A DNA stretch of 64,000 nucleotides, from the NCBI GenBank assembly GCA_964036195.1, contig OZ038457.1:4064635-4128634 (forward strand). The letters run 5' to 3'. The notes beneath the pieces are model-generated. The model saw nothing but the letters and a program-made list of their open reading frames with translations. It did no database searches and had not been told where the DNA came from. The translations under genes were made by a program, and so were the position numbers. This document shows, one piece after another, positions 48,489 through 59,329 of this stretch (positions are counted from its first letter, which is position 1; every line of letters starts with the position of its first letter). Source of the DNA: Sphaerolaimus hirsutus (lineage: Eukaryota; Nematoda; Chromadorea; Monhysterida; Sphaerolaimidae).

Positions 48489-49134
48489 AATTGAGGCGTC
48501 TAATTCTAAAAGTCGACAAGTCCACAAAACGCGATTTTGAGTAAACCGCATTTTAAGTTTCAGACTTAATTCCAGGCCCATGGTGCGTGTCCAGTTTGGC
48601 TCTCTCATGCTTTCCATTAAGTTCCATATGTTGACAATTAAGTGTCAAATTTTCAGCCCCTGCTCTCAACGTATATGTGAAAAATGGGGTGTCCATAAAA
48701 CTCCATTCGGTCAATGCAACACTGTTTTGGGGAGGGAAATGGACTTGTCGATTTCTTGCACGCGAGAACGTTTTCGTTCCCACCGAAGACGACGCTGCCT
48801 TATGAGAAATTATGGACTAGTCGACTTTTAGAAATCGGTTTCCACGGTGGACTTATCACTATTCTTGCGTTTTTCCCATTAAAAAAGGATGCGGAGGATG
48901 GACTTGTTGACTTTTCGCCCAAAACAAAGTGGACTTGTCGACTTCATGCCTATTTTTTTGCATTTTTCCCCAAAAATGTCAAATTTGGCACTATGCCATA
49001 TGGGTATGTGAGGTCAAAAAATTTATCGAAAATAATGAAAAATGTGCAGACGTAGCTCCAGATGACGTTTCCGGGCTTAACTCGAAATTATCATATTTTG
49101 GACTTGTCGACTTTTAGAATTGGACGCCTCAATT
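48489..49134. mobile_element. TIR element with GGACTTGTCGAC words
   Basis: The ends are AATTGAGGCGTCTAATTC and GAATTGGACGCCTCAATT, with 36-base inverted repeats reaching into AAAAGTCGACAAGTCCA. The word GGACTTGTCGACTT recurs at about 48739, 48811, 48899, 48931 and 49099. No clear target duplication is visible. Confidence 0.85.
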
Positions 49135-49696
49135 GTGTGCCTCCGTTCTGCTACCCAGTTAATAATTAGACCCGAATAACTTGCCAACAGTGCTTCATCA
49201 ATTCAAATCGACACTTCCCCATTGATCGACGTTTTCATATATTTCAAAAGTTACAAACAGGGCGAGACGAAATGTGAAAATCCAGGCTGCACGCGCCGCT
49301 CGCGACGAACAATCAAAAAGCGAAATATTGATGAAGTGTCCACTTAAAACTTTCGGGCAAACCAGAAATCGGCCCGCCCAGAAAATGCAATTCGTGTAGA
49401 ATATTTATTTGCATTCGCGCGCTGACAAATGGACGTGAAGATCGGAATTCTGACATGACGAGTGCAAACAGCATAGATAAATAAAACAAAGTTTGCGCAA
49501 TCCGTTCGACGGTGTCACAGCAATGACTGCGATTTTTGTTAAATGAAATGGGCTGAGTAGTGGATGGTGCTGTTAAATATACATTTGAATTTCATTAAGT
49601 TTCTGTGTTTTTGCTGATTTTGCAAAAGTAAGTACATGCTCCCGGAGGATCGGTCAGAATTTCCCTACAAAATCGAAGTTTCATTCCAGAAGTACA

Positions 49697-50124
49697 TACC
49701 GTATTACCTCGAAATACCCCCAGGGGGTTTATTATTTCGCCAGCAAAATTTTAGGGGGGGATAATTCGAGGGGGGGGTTTATTCGAGGGGGGGGTCTATT
49801 ATTTCGCCAGAAATTTTCGGAAATTCCCCATACTCAGACATAGAAAAATCAAACAATTACATAGATAGATATGTGGTTATAGGCATATATAACTGTTTAT
49901 ACACAATAACCCTATCCTAAAATCACTCAATCATCAGTTTTAACGTGTGTTCTGCATTGTACAGATCACAAACTGCGGTATTTGTCATGTACGTTCCCTT
50001 TACACTCAATTTTAGGGGGGGTATTTCGAGGGGGGGGTTTATTATTTCCTCAGCCGAATTTTAGGGGGGGTATTTCGAGGGGGGGGTTAATTCAAGGGGG
50101 GGGATAATTCGAGGTAATACGGTA
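49697..50124. mobile_element. CCGTATT element
   Basis: The ends are TACCGTATTACCTCGAAATA and ATTCGAGGTAATACGGTA. Words of GGGGGGTTTATTTCG type lie at both sides of about 190 bases of unique AT-rich DNA. Confidence 0.85.
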
Positions 50125-50822
50125 ATGCATTTCCAAATGTGTTGAGAGATATTTTTCATTTGGGTGCATCTAAAAATAAGAAAATCAAGGTTAGGGTTAT
50201 TTTCAACATGGGCTTTTCAATAGTGAGTGTATTACTCCATGTAAACCACCCCCGTTGTGCACAACCCCCTGGGTGTTACAAAGCTTTATAGCACCCCAGG
50301 CTATATAGTGCTGTGCTAGGTTTCAAAAACATGTGCTTGATTTTAATCATGTGAATATTGTTCCTGGCGCCGCTGCTTGTAATGCCGTTGCATGCACATT
50401 AGCTGCACGCTGGGAACAAAAACATGGGCATTTTTACACTTAATTTTTTTGCTGTTTAGCAAGCTTTTGCAAGTTTCCATGTATACAAGGGTGTTTTACA
50501 AGGTCTAAAAATTTGCTTAAAAGCGCCTCAATTTTGTATAACACCTGCGTGGTTTACAATAAGAAATATGGTAGTTAGTTTTGCATTAGGTTGTTCCATC
50601 AAGTGGTTGTTACCCTTTGAATTTCAGAACATCCATTTGTTTACCAAAAATGCAATATCTGGGTATGAAATATGATATGAAATAACACATCAACTACATT
50701 CATAATTTTTTTTAAAAAAACCCATAAAAATGTAGACAACAGTTTTAAGTATCTGAAAGTGTGGGGCAAGCTTTGTCACTTGAGCATGTCAAAATGTGAT
50801 TTTTTAAATAAAAATTGGTGCA

Positions 50823-51247
50823 TACCATATTTCCTTGAAATACCCCCCCCCCCTTGTTTGACCCCCCCCCTCCCTCTCAAGACCACTATAAAACAATCAC
50901 CCCCCTCGAAATACCCCCGCCCCAGATTGAGTGTAAAGAGAACGTACATGACAAATGCTGCAGTTTGTGTTCTGCATAGTGCAGAACACGCGTTCAAACA
51001 ATGTCGGAATCACGTGAGAGCAGTGTTTATACCATCTACGTATAATATTAGTATACAGGAGTCTATACATGTCAGTTATTGATGCATTTTTCTACCCCAG
51101 CGCACATCACAAACAACGATTCTGTACCACCATTTCAAAAAATTTCTGGCGAAATAATAACCCTCCCCTTGTTTAACCCCCCCCCCCCTCTCGGGAGCAC
51201 TATGGAACAATCACCCCCCCCAGGGGGTATTTCAAGGAAATATGGTA
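50823..51247. mobile_element. CCGTATT element with CCCCCC words
   Basis: The ends are TACCATATTTCCTTGAAATA and TATTTCAAGGAAATATGGTA. Runs of C with TCGAAATACCCCC words occur near both ends; the middle is unique and shares words with 49,940-50,000. Confidence 0.8.
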
Positions 51248-51601
51248 TATGTATATTTTGGATTGAGATTTGTTTGGACCTTTACAACAACTCCAATTGT
51301 ACGAGTATAAAAACACTTTCTACTGCAGCGTTATCATGTAAAAAACAGCAATAAATGGACAGAACTGCAAAACACAGAAATTATTCCAAAATACTTTAAC
51401 ATCATCCATTGCAGTCTCTCCCAAACGCACAATTTCTCACAAACACCGGAAAATCGTGTAATAAAAACTAGTCCCCGGGACGTGATAGGTTGTAGGTAGG
51501 GCGAAGTGTCTCAACGGAACGAGATAATGATTTATAGGGGTCACATTTAGTGGCTGCGACTCAGTGAAGCCTGGAAATTGTTTAAATCGACACTGTGCGG
51601 C

Positions 51602-54378
51602 ATGGACAAGTATCTGTTGGTGCTGATTGGCTTGAGCGCCCTCGGCACCGCCAAAGCAGTTGGTTTAGTTTTAGTTAATGAGATAATTTTAGTCTTGAAT
51701 GTTTAAAATTTTGGAATAAATTTTAGATTTTGGGTTATATTCGAAGAGTTAAGGTCGAAAAATTTGAAATTACGAATTTTATTTTTTAAAATTGAATTCA
51801 TGGGAGAACCCTGTTGACCATGTTTGACCAATTTTACCTTGCAATGTGAATAGCGTTCCAAAAATCTCTGGGAGATTTATATTTTAAAGATATCAGAAAA
51901 TATAAAAAATCTTATATTTATTTAGATTTTCTCCTGGTTTTCCCAGAGAGATTAAATTATATTTATTTTATTGGAATAAATTTTTTTAAATAGCTCATTT
52001 ATATTTTCTCGGCGTTTTTTTCAGAAAGATTGAATTTTTTTTTATTTTTCGACTGATTTTCTGTAATGATATTTAATTATATATTCTGAAAAAGACCCGT
52101 ATTTTGGAAGGCTAAGTGTGAACAAAAAATAATGAAGAAATTTGAATTACAGTCAAATGAAGTAGATGGCATAGCCGAAATCCTGCTGCGCTACGCCAAC
52201 GACGATGCAGTAAAAACACAGGTGGCTGAGGCGGCGGAAAAGTTGAAAGAGGTGTTTTTCTGTGTTTCAAACGTTTTAAGGATGCCGTCTACACCAACAT
52301 CAAAGTTGAAAATCAGTGACAAAAGCTTCTAAGTTAAAAGGTCCCCAAATGTAAGGAATGACACACTAATAGAACTGATAAAAACGGAAAAAATTCATTT
52401 AAACTACCTAAATATAAATCTACCACTATCCAATAAAATACAGAGAAAAATACATTTATCACTAACCTAATAAAAAAAACACAGGAAAATTCAACCGAAA
52501 CAGATTCAGAGGACCCCGAAACAGAGTGTGGGTTAATAATCGAGGCAGTGAAAAACCCATGGGGGCATATCCCAGCGCTTGATGATCTATGGTGCAGGGT
52601 GCTACCCAGACTGCCAAAATGCCTCAAAATAAAAGAGAAACAACAAATGTGCCTGGATGAACTCAGGCAAAACAGGTGTGAGGTTTGATTGAGTTTGGTG
52701 AATGTGGAAACACTGATTTGAGAAGTCAAAGGGTATTTACCTATTTCACCTATTCTGTCAAGGAAATATGCAATAGAATTGCATCGAATATATAGTTAAC
52801 TGAAGTTAAAATATTTATATCTGAAAAAAACAGCGACGTAAATTTTTATGTGTCCTTCTAACAATCGGAATTTTCAATGCAATCAAATACAATGCTCAAA
52901 TTCAGTTTGAACATTCACTTTTCGCGACTGGCAGAAGCGAAAGCTCCGCGAAACATCTTTCAGAACAAAAATCAAAATCTAACTACCGATTCATCGTTTG
53001 CATCATAAATATTTACGATTCCCCATTATGCGTGTTTCCGATTGTCAACTTCAATCCTCTAAAAACCGACAATCAATCGGGCAACCCGACAAAACCAAAA
53101 TCGGGCCAGATCAACCCGCACCCGCAGGACACAATCTCTGGGCGGCGAGAACGGCACCGACCTGTTGACCACCACCACCGCGGGCCCGCCCACAACCACA
53201 AAGTTTAGGTCCATTTTTGACCACTATAACGAGTGGTGGTCCGCGTGGAAACAGACTCCGCCCCCAAAGACGACTACTGTGAGGACTAGGAAACCTGAGG
53301 TTTGGTTTGGAGGGATACCGAGTTTTTGTATGTGGGTGAAGGCGCCGGTCATGTAGGGCTTATGTAGGGGGGGGTCAAAAACGTTAAGTAAAGCAAAAAT
53401 TTCGTCACTTTTAACTTGAAGAAAAAGACACCACGCACTAATTGCGCCAATCAATTAAAAGCCATTTCAAACACAACAAAGCCTTCACTCGAACAAAACT
53501 ATACCCAATCCCCGCTCACAGCCAACCACAGCACCAGCTACAACAGAACCGGCGCCAACTACGACACCACCGGAGGAAGAAACAACGCAAACAGAAGCGA
53601 CAGAGGAAGCAGAATTAACAACGGAACCATTCGAAATCGCACTTGAAACCACCGTGGCTGAGGAGATCGTGGAGGTTGACAACGCGACGACGAGTGGGCA
53701 ACCTGAGGAGGGTGTAGGTACCGATGCGCAGCCTCTGGAGGTTGTCGAGGTTGAGAGTGGAGAGCAGAGAGGCAATTCTACGTGAGTTTGTAGACAGTGA
53801 GATCGAGTTTGCTGGTGAGAACGGTTGTGGAATGCACATTTTGACACTTTTGGGACAATTAGGAACACATAATAAAAAATTACCAGCGATAAGTTGATAA
53901 GTCCATGCTGTATCCAGCAAAAGGTCGATAAGTTCACTTTTTTGTGAGAAAAATAGTAATAAATGTTTCACTCTACGGCCATGCGGGATTCAAAAAGTTA
54001 ATCAGTGCATGGAACAATCATTTAGTCGCAGGGAAGGAGTATATAAGTATACATTTTACAAAACTTCTTACCGGATGCTTTTTTGTTCATGTCCATATTG
54101 AGGGGGTATTTCGAGAGGGGTTAAATTATTCATAGGACCCATTTTGAGGACGGTATTTCGAGGGAGGTATTTCGAGGAAATACGGTACTTATGTTTGTCT
54201 CAAGTTGGAGCTGGGCCTTGATCTTCCGCAGGATTTAATCGATGAAAATTACGGCTTTTTATTTGACTTATTTAAATCATAAATGTTTTTTTTTACCTAA
54301 TATATTTTCAGGGTTAATTCTTCGAGCAAAGAGAAGAAAGACAAGAAAGACAATGGCAGCAAGGAAGTGAAATCATGA
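51602..54378 (+). CDS. Secreted acidic, Thr-rich protein of unknown family, complete, 6 exons
   Basis: Exons 51602-51658, 52153-52251, 52485-52675, 53128-53278, 53522-53781 and 54312-54378 join in phase to 825 bases, 274 residues plus stop. Exon 1 is exactly a signal peptide (MDKYLLVLIGLSALGTAKA) with an AKA cleavage context. Exon 2 looks helical. Exon 3 carries four cysteines (67, 89, 98, 108) in a compact unit with PWGHIPALDDLWCRVLP. Exon 4 has an NGT glycosylation site, a TTTTAGPPTTT stretch and an aromatic patch FDHYNEWWSAW. Exon 5 is rich in Thr, Pro and Glu. Exon 6 ends in a Lys/Asp-rich tail. Donors such as AC|gtgagt and ACT|gtgagg are near consensus. I recognise no family. An extracellular or cell-surface role follows from the signal peptide and the mucin-like segments, with no further evidence. 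Confidence 0.7.
51851..52114. mobile_element. hAT-like TAGCGTTCCAAAA element in an intron
   Basis: The ends are TAGCGTTCCAAAAATCTC and TATTTTGGAAGGCTA. The flanks AATGTGAA and AGTGTGAA agree at 7 of 8. AT-rich words of the type AGATTTTCTGAGA occur throughout. It fills intron 1 of the secreted-protein gene and ends 38 bases before exon 2. Related copies are at 14296-14553 and about 19838-20106. Confidence 0.8.
54098..54187. mobile_element. Right part of a CCGTATT element in intron 5 of the secreted-protein gene
   Basis: GGGGGTATTTCGAGAGGGG words run to the right end TTTCGAGGAAATACGGTA; the left end is missing. Confidence 0.65.
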
Positions 54379-54906
54379 AATGACTGATTTCAGGTTTCAA
54401 AATCCTGTGATGTTAATTGGTCCCGTGTCGGGCTAAAATTCCCATGTTCTCAACGTTTATATGAACTTATATTAGGTATTTATTATCTATTTAAATTAAG
54501 TAGGTACATTACATTTGTCCCTTGCATTGTCTTTGAATCGTGCACTGAAGTATTTTATATGTTCTCCGTTTATGAAAAAACAACAACTGTGAACAAGCTC
54601 AACGATGTAGATTCATGTAAAAACTCGACCGGCAAGAAACGAGTCAGTACTAGTGATGGAAAAGCGCCAGGAAAAATGGCGCCAGGCGCCAATGGCGCCA
54701 TGGCGCCATTCAAAATAATGGCGCCAGCGGCAAGATGGCGCCAGAGAAAATGGCGCCAGGCGCCAATGGCGCCACGGCGCCATCTGAAAAAATGGCGCCA
54801 GAAACAATGGCGCCGGGCGCCAAAATGGCGCCAACAATAAAAGTCACCATTTTAGCATGTATATTCTAACATGAGCATTTTTTTGTTAAGGACAATATGT
54901 TATAAC

Positions 54907-56425
54907 TAGTGATGTAAAAAGCGCCATGGCGCTTTTGGCATGCGAGCGCCAAGCGCCAATGGCGCCACAGCAAAATAGCGCCAAGCGCCAAAAGCGCCAT
55001 GGCGCTTTTCTGGACAATGGCGCCAAGCGCCAATGGCGCCAGAGGATGTTGGCGCCAAGCGCCAATAGCGCCAGCGCCAAAAAGTTTTGCTGCTCATAAA
55101 GTGCAACCATGCTAATGCAGTGCTAGTTACATATTTGTGTGAGAAGCAAGATAAAAATAAGTCAAATCGAGTTAACTTTTCTTTATCTGATGTTATTTTA
55201 CATCTGAGAGTTGGGTATTTCTTCTAATAGAATCGCATACCTCCAAAAGAACTACACCTACAATAGAACGGCAGGCTTTAGCACGTTTGCGTGCCCAAGA
55301 AAACAACAAAATGGCACCCCCCTCAATATAACGGCAGGTAGAAATTACCGTATTTGCTTGAATAGTACCCCCCCTTGAATAATTCCCCCCTCGAATAATT
55401 CCCCCCTGTAAGACGAGTGAGGAAATAATAATACCCCCCCCCCCTCGAATAATCCCCCCTTAAGAGATTTCCTCAATTTATTGTTCCCAATTTGAACAAA
55501 AATGGCACGTTTTTGTGTGAATAAAGCATATTTCATCAAATAAGTTGATAGAAACATGGTTGAAATTGTTGACGAAATAATAATTCCCCCCTCGAATAAT
55601 TCCCCCCCTCGATTAGTTCCCCCCTCAAAAAAGTCTGACGAAATAATAATCCCCCAGGGGGATTATTCAAGCAAATACGGTACGTTGGAAGATTCATGGT
55701 TGTTTTCACATTTGGTTTTGTTTGAATTGATTCTGTGATGTTGAATGTTGTTTATGTTTCATAAAAACACTATGTTCAAATGAAGAATGTGTGAAAAATA
55801 TTGGTGAAAAAGTAGAATGGCAGCCTCCAACAAAAAGGCACCTCCAATAGAATGCCATGTAAAAAAGTTGATGAAAACATAGAATGACGCTTTTCTATTC
55901 AAAGAAATACGGTAACAATGGCGCAAGCCATCTCGAAAAAAGTGCTTAGATTTTTATAGATATTTTACGTCGAACGTGCATTTAAACATCGTTCGTCAGC
56001 TCGTGAGCAAGCTTTGAATTGGGATGGGAATCATTAGGCCCATTATTCCGGAAAAGTTTTGGATATCCTTGCACGGAAATGGTTTACAAAATAAGCAAGT
56101 ACGTAGATTTGTTCTTCCTGGAATACGCTTAAACACATTTACTCATGTAAATTATGCACACAAGGTCTTTTTACATAAAATAATGATATATATTTTTGAA
56201 CCACTGGGCGCTTTTTTGGCGCTTTTTCAAATGCTAGCGCCAAGCGCCAATGGCGCCACGGCATCATAGCGCCAAGCGCCAAAAGCGCCATGGCGCTTTT
56301 CCGTACCACAGCGCCAAGCGCCAATGGCGCCACAGCAAAAAGGCGCCAAGCGCCAAAAGCGCCATGGCGCTTTTTGCTTTGGCGCTAGCGCCAGGCGCCA
56401 GCGCCATGGCGCTTTTACATCACTA
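54907..56425. mobile_element. Inner hAT-like element with GCGCCATGGCGC words
   Basis: The termini are TAGTGATGTAAAAAGCGCC and GGCGCTTTTACATCACTA, with a perfect target duplication GTTATAAC (54899-54906 and 56426-56433). Words of the type GCGCCAAAAGCGCCATGGCG fill 54917-55082 and 56205-56417. The middle is unique except for a CCGTATT element at 55346-55682. It is nested in the outer TAGTGATGG element, giving three levels. Confidence 0.93.
55346..55682. mobile_element. CCGTATT element nested in the inner TAGTGATG element
   Basis: The ends are TACCGTATTTGCTTGAATAG and TTCAAGCAAATACGGTA. CCCCCC/TCGAATAATT words lie at both ends, with about 100 unique bases in the middle. It is the innermost of three nested elements. 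Confidence 0.85.
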
Positions 56426-57349
56426 GTTATAACAGTTACCTAATGAATAAAAACAACAACATCATAATCAAGGAACCTATAGAATACATTTATCAAGTCA
56501 AATGTCATTTGTGGTTATAAACAATTTACAATTGACCCTGAAGTGACATGAGACAGCATTGAATTGGTGATTTGTACAGAAAATCTATTTTATGTTGAGT
56601 TGCCACATATTTACACCACCTTCAAATGAAAATTTTGTGACATGTAAAAATGAAATTAGATAGGGTAGTGTTTAGAGTAGGACAGAAGACAATAAGAATG
56701 CATTGAGAATGATGTTTCATATTTTGTATTTTGTATAGAAAGAAAATTGACTAGTTGTTTATCTGCTACTACCATTATCACAGATTATTACATGCTAGCA
56801 AGCATAGATGGAAGTTATCACACTAGAGTGTAACAAAACTGGTGTAAATGCACTAGTGTCATTTTTTTGCCATGCCAAATGAAAACATTCTGGTGCTAAT
56901 CTCAGCGTGGGGGCATAGTGTTGCTGTTTATGTGGAATAAAAACAATGAAAAGCAAGCCAAACTTGTAATTCAAGCAAAACAATGACATGGTTGAATATG
57001 CTAAATAATAAAATGATGTCAATCAGCAGATAAGGTACTTGTATATGGAATAATGTAAGCATTCATCGCGGCATTTTGGCGCCATTTCTGGCACCATGAA
57101 AAACAATGGCGCCGGGCGCCAAATTGGCGCCAGCAAAAATGGCGCCAAGCGCCAAGGGCGCCATGGCGCCATTCGAAATGATGGCGCCAGCGCCAAGAGG
57201 GCGCCAGAGAAAATGGCGCCAGGCGCCAATGGCGCCATGGCGCTGGCGCCCTTTGGCGCCATTATATGGCGCCAGCGTCATGGCGCCATTCCATCACTAG
57301 TCAGTACTCAGTGATTCTGGCGAAAAAACTATTAATTGCACGAAAAGTT

Positions 57350-57432
57350 CTGACGAAATAATCACCCAACCCTCGAATAAGCCACTCTGAAAAAATAAAC
57401 CCCCTGGGGGGTATTTCGAGGAAATACGGTAT
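57350..57432. mobile_element. Right part of a CCGTATT element
   Basis: The sequence has CCCTCGAATAAGCC and CCCCTGGGGGGTATTTCG words, ending in GAGGAAATACGGTA. No left end is visible. It lies between the TAGTGATGG element and the possible kelch-side exon. Confidence 0.6.
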
Positions 57433-57435
57433 GTA

Positions 57436-57614
57436 CCAGAGACCACGATTTCAATATGGTTATGATTATTCAGATGCAATTTTAGTAAGGGATAGCTGCA
57501 GTCCTTATATTCAATAGATCCCACTGAGTAAACCATTGAATCAAGCCCCTGCAATCTGATAATGATTTGGGCATTGAGGAACCTCTGTATGTGGCCCAAA
57601 TACTGAATGGTCCC
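57436..57614 (-). other. Possible further exon downstream of the kelch-like gene
   Basis: Between a plausible acceptor (tgtatag at about 57615) and a plausible donor (TCTG|gtacat at about 57436) an open frame of about 59 residues reads through GHIQRFLNAQIIIRLQGLD and SMVYSVGSIEYKDCSYPLL. It lacks the low-complexity look of the surrounding elements. It lies beyond the stop codon of the kelch-like gene, so it would be an alternative last exon, an exon of another gene, or chance. The donor lies just outside the remains of a CCGTATT element. Confidence 0.25.
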
Positions 57615-57754
57615 AGCATTGCTATACATTCAGCAAAAATAAGAATAACTAAAAGGAGGATTCATACATGCACACTAATATAACCAGTGCATAGCATAGC
57701 ATTATGCTAGCTATTTGTCTGTTAAATCAAATTATTCTTGATCAACTTGTTCAC

Positions 57755-59190
57755 TCATTCAATTGGAATCACAGCCCTGAAGAACTGGGCAGAAACCATG
57801 GATGTGTTCAAAAGTTCCCACTGAGCTTTTCCTTGTGAATTCTCATTCAAAACTTGGACATTAAGCCCTTCTTTGCTGGATCCATCACTATGAATGTACT
57901 CTCCATCAAACCAATACAGAGTGTTGTTCAATGTGACCATATTTCCTGCTCTACCAGGCCTCACCAGGGAGTAGGGTGTCAAAAATTTTTTTTTATGGAA
58001 AACGGAAAACGGAAAGGTAAAATTTTTTCACTTTATGGAAAACGGAAAACGGAAAGGTAAAAAAATTTCAAGTGCAAAAGTGAACTTTGATGTAACTGAA
58101 CAGTAAAAAGTATACTCAGCGGACTGCTAAGTACGTGTCCAAAATTACTTTTTTTGTGTTTTAAAAACTACTTAATTACATTTTTGTGTTTTTTTGCAGA
58201 TTTGGATACAGATAAAAATTATGAACGACACAAGAACCTGGTAGTTAAAAACACCATAGTGGAAAAAGATAAATACAGATTGGAAAAAATAATGGAAAAA
58301 TGCCAGAAAACTGAAAATCGAGCCAGAAAATGGAAAAATGGCCTGGAAAAATGGAAATGGAAAGGTAAAAAATTTTCAGCCGGAAAACGGAAAAATGGGC
58401 CGGAAAAACGGAAACGATAGGTAAAAAATTTTCAGCTGCCGGAAAACGGAAAACGGAAAGGTAAAATTTTTTCGACTGCCGGAAAACGGAAAACGGAAAG
58501 GTAAAAAAATCTCAGCTGCCGGAAAACGGAAAACGGAAAGGTAAAGATTTTTCCTGCGGAAAGGCGGAAACGGAAAACGGAAACAGAAATTTGACACCCT
58601 ACCAGGGAGTAAGTCACAGTATCCCATGCATTGGATGTAGGATTGAATCTGCATGCAAGCAGCCTCAATTAGTGGCTGTCATTCATGGATTCTTTTAAAA
58701 AAAGCAAAAGATCCAACAATGTTTGTTTTTGGAAGGGGGTATACCTAATTTAAAAAAATAGTCTGAATATGTGTGCAATGAAAAACCACATACAGATATG
58801 CTAGAATCGCATATTTCCAAATCATTTGTTATCATTTTTTTGTGGTTTGGTACTGTCAAAGTCATGTGCTGGCGGACTTTTTGATAATATATCCTAGGTA
58901 TATGAATTTTACGTCACCTATTTTGCACAATTTTGCTGTCACTTCAGTCATGTAAATGAAAATGTAGTGAAACAGCCTCACATGTCATGCAACAGGTCAA
59001 AAGTAGTTGCAAAATGTCAGTGGTGGTATTTAAACTGACTTTACACAGCTGCTGTACATCTTCCCATTGAAGATTCCACCGCAGAGTATCAGCTGACCCC
59101 TGTGCACAGCACATTTTGCCTGTACCCTGCCTTCTGGCAGAAATGTTTCAGTTTGCCAGGTCCATTCTGTGCCCATTGACTCAACAGATG
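57755..59190 (-). pseudogene. 3' part of a kelch-like gene, last exon split by a transposon
   Basis: Exon A, 59190-59058, reads through LPEGRVQAKCAVHRGQ and LILCGGIFNGK, a kelch-type strand with the GG pair. It ends in phase with exon B, which starts at 58663 (CRFNPTSNAWDTVTYSLV, the NxWxxV part of a kelch blade). Exon B is interrupted at 58601-57972 by a hAT-like element. It resumes at 57971 and continues with RPGRAGNMVTLNNTLYWFDG and further sequence to the stop at 57755-57757. Removing the element and one copy of the 8-base target duplication restores the frame exactly. Earlier exons lie outside the window or were not found. As assembled the allele would end inside the element, or would need it spliced out. 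Kelch propellers mediate protein-protein contacts, often in ubiquitin ligase adaptors; no BTB domain is visible here. Confidence 0.6.
57972..58601. mobile_element. hAT-like element with AAAACGG word array, inside a kelch exon
   Basis: The termini are TAGGGTGTCAAA and TTTGACACCCTA. The 8-base target duplication CCAGGGAG (57964-57971 and 58602-58609) is perfect. Inside both ends lie repeats of GGAAAACGG followed by AAAGGTAAAATTTT, about 25 bases per unit. The layout recalls maize Ac/Ds, whose TAGGGATGAAA ends are followed by AAACGG transposase-binding repeats. There is no transposase, so it is non-autonomous. It sits in coding sequence, which suggests a young insertion. Confidence 0.93.
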
Positions 59191-59329
59191 CTGTGTTAGT
59201 TCAGTAAATTTTCAACTGGATACTAAACAGCGGACACGCCAGGTCCGGCACCTAATTTCTGAGTCAGTGCAGGACGCCATATCTTCAGCTGTAGTGGGTG
59301 GATTTATTTGAAATTTTGAGATTATATAC

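Larger units (their letters stand above)
54651..57299. mobile_element. Outer hAT-like element with GGCGCC word arrays
   Basis: The termini are TAGTGATGG and CCATCACTA, with a perfect target duplication GTCAGTAC (54643-54650 and 57300-57307). Arrays of GGCGCCAATGGCGCCATGG words occupy 54663-54835 and 57076-57290. The 2.65 kb total includes a second element at 54907-56425. It begins 272 bases beyond the stop codon of the secreted-protein gene. Confidence 0.93.

Noticed and set aside
13557..58601. TAGGGTT and AACCCTA as telomere-like repeats
   Set aside because: They occur singly at element ends with target duplications, never as tandem arrays.
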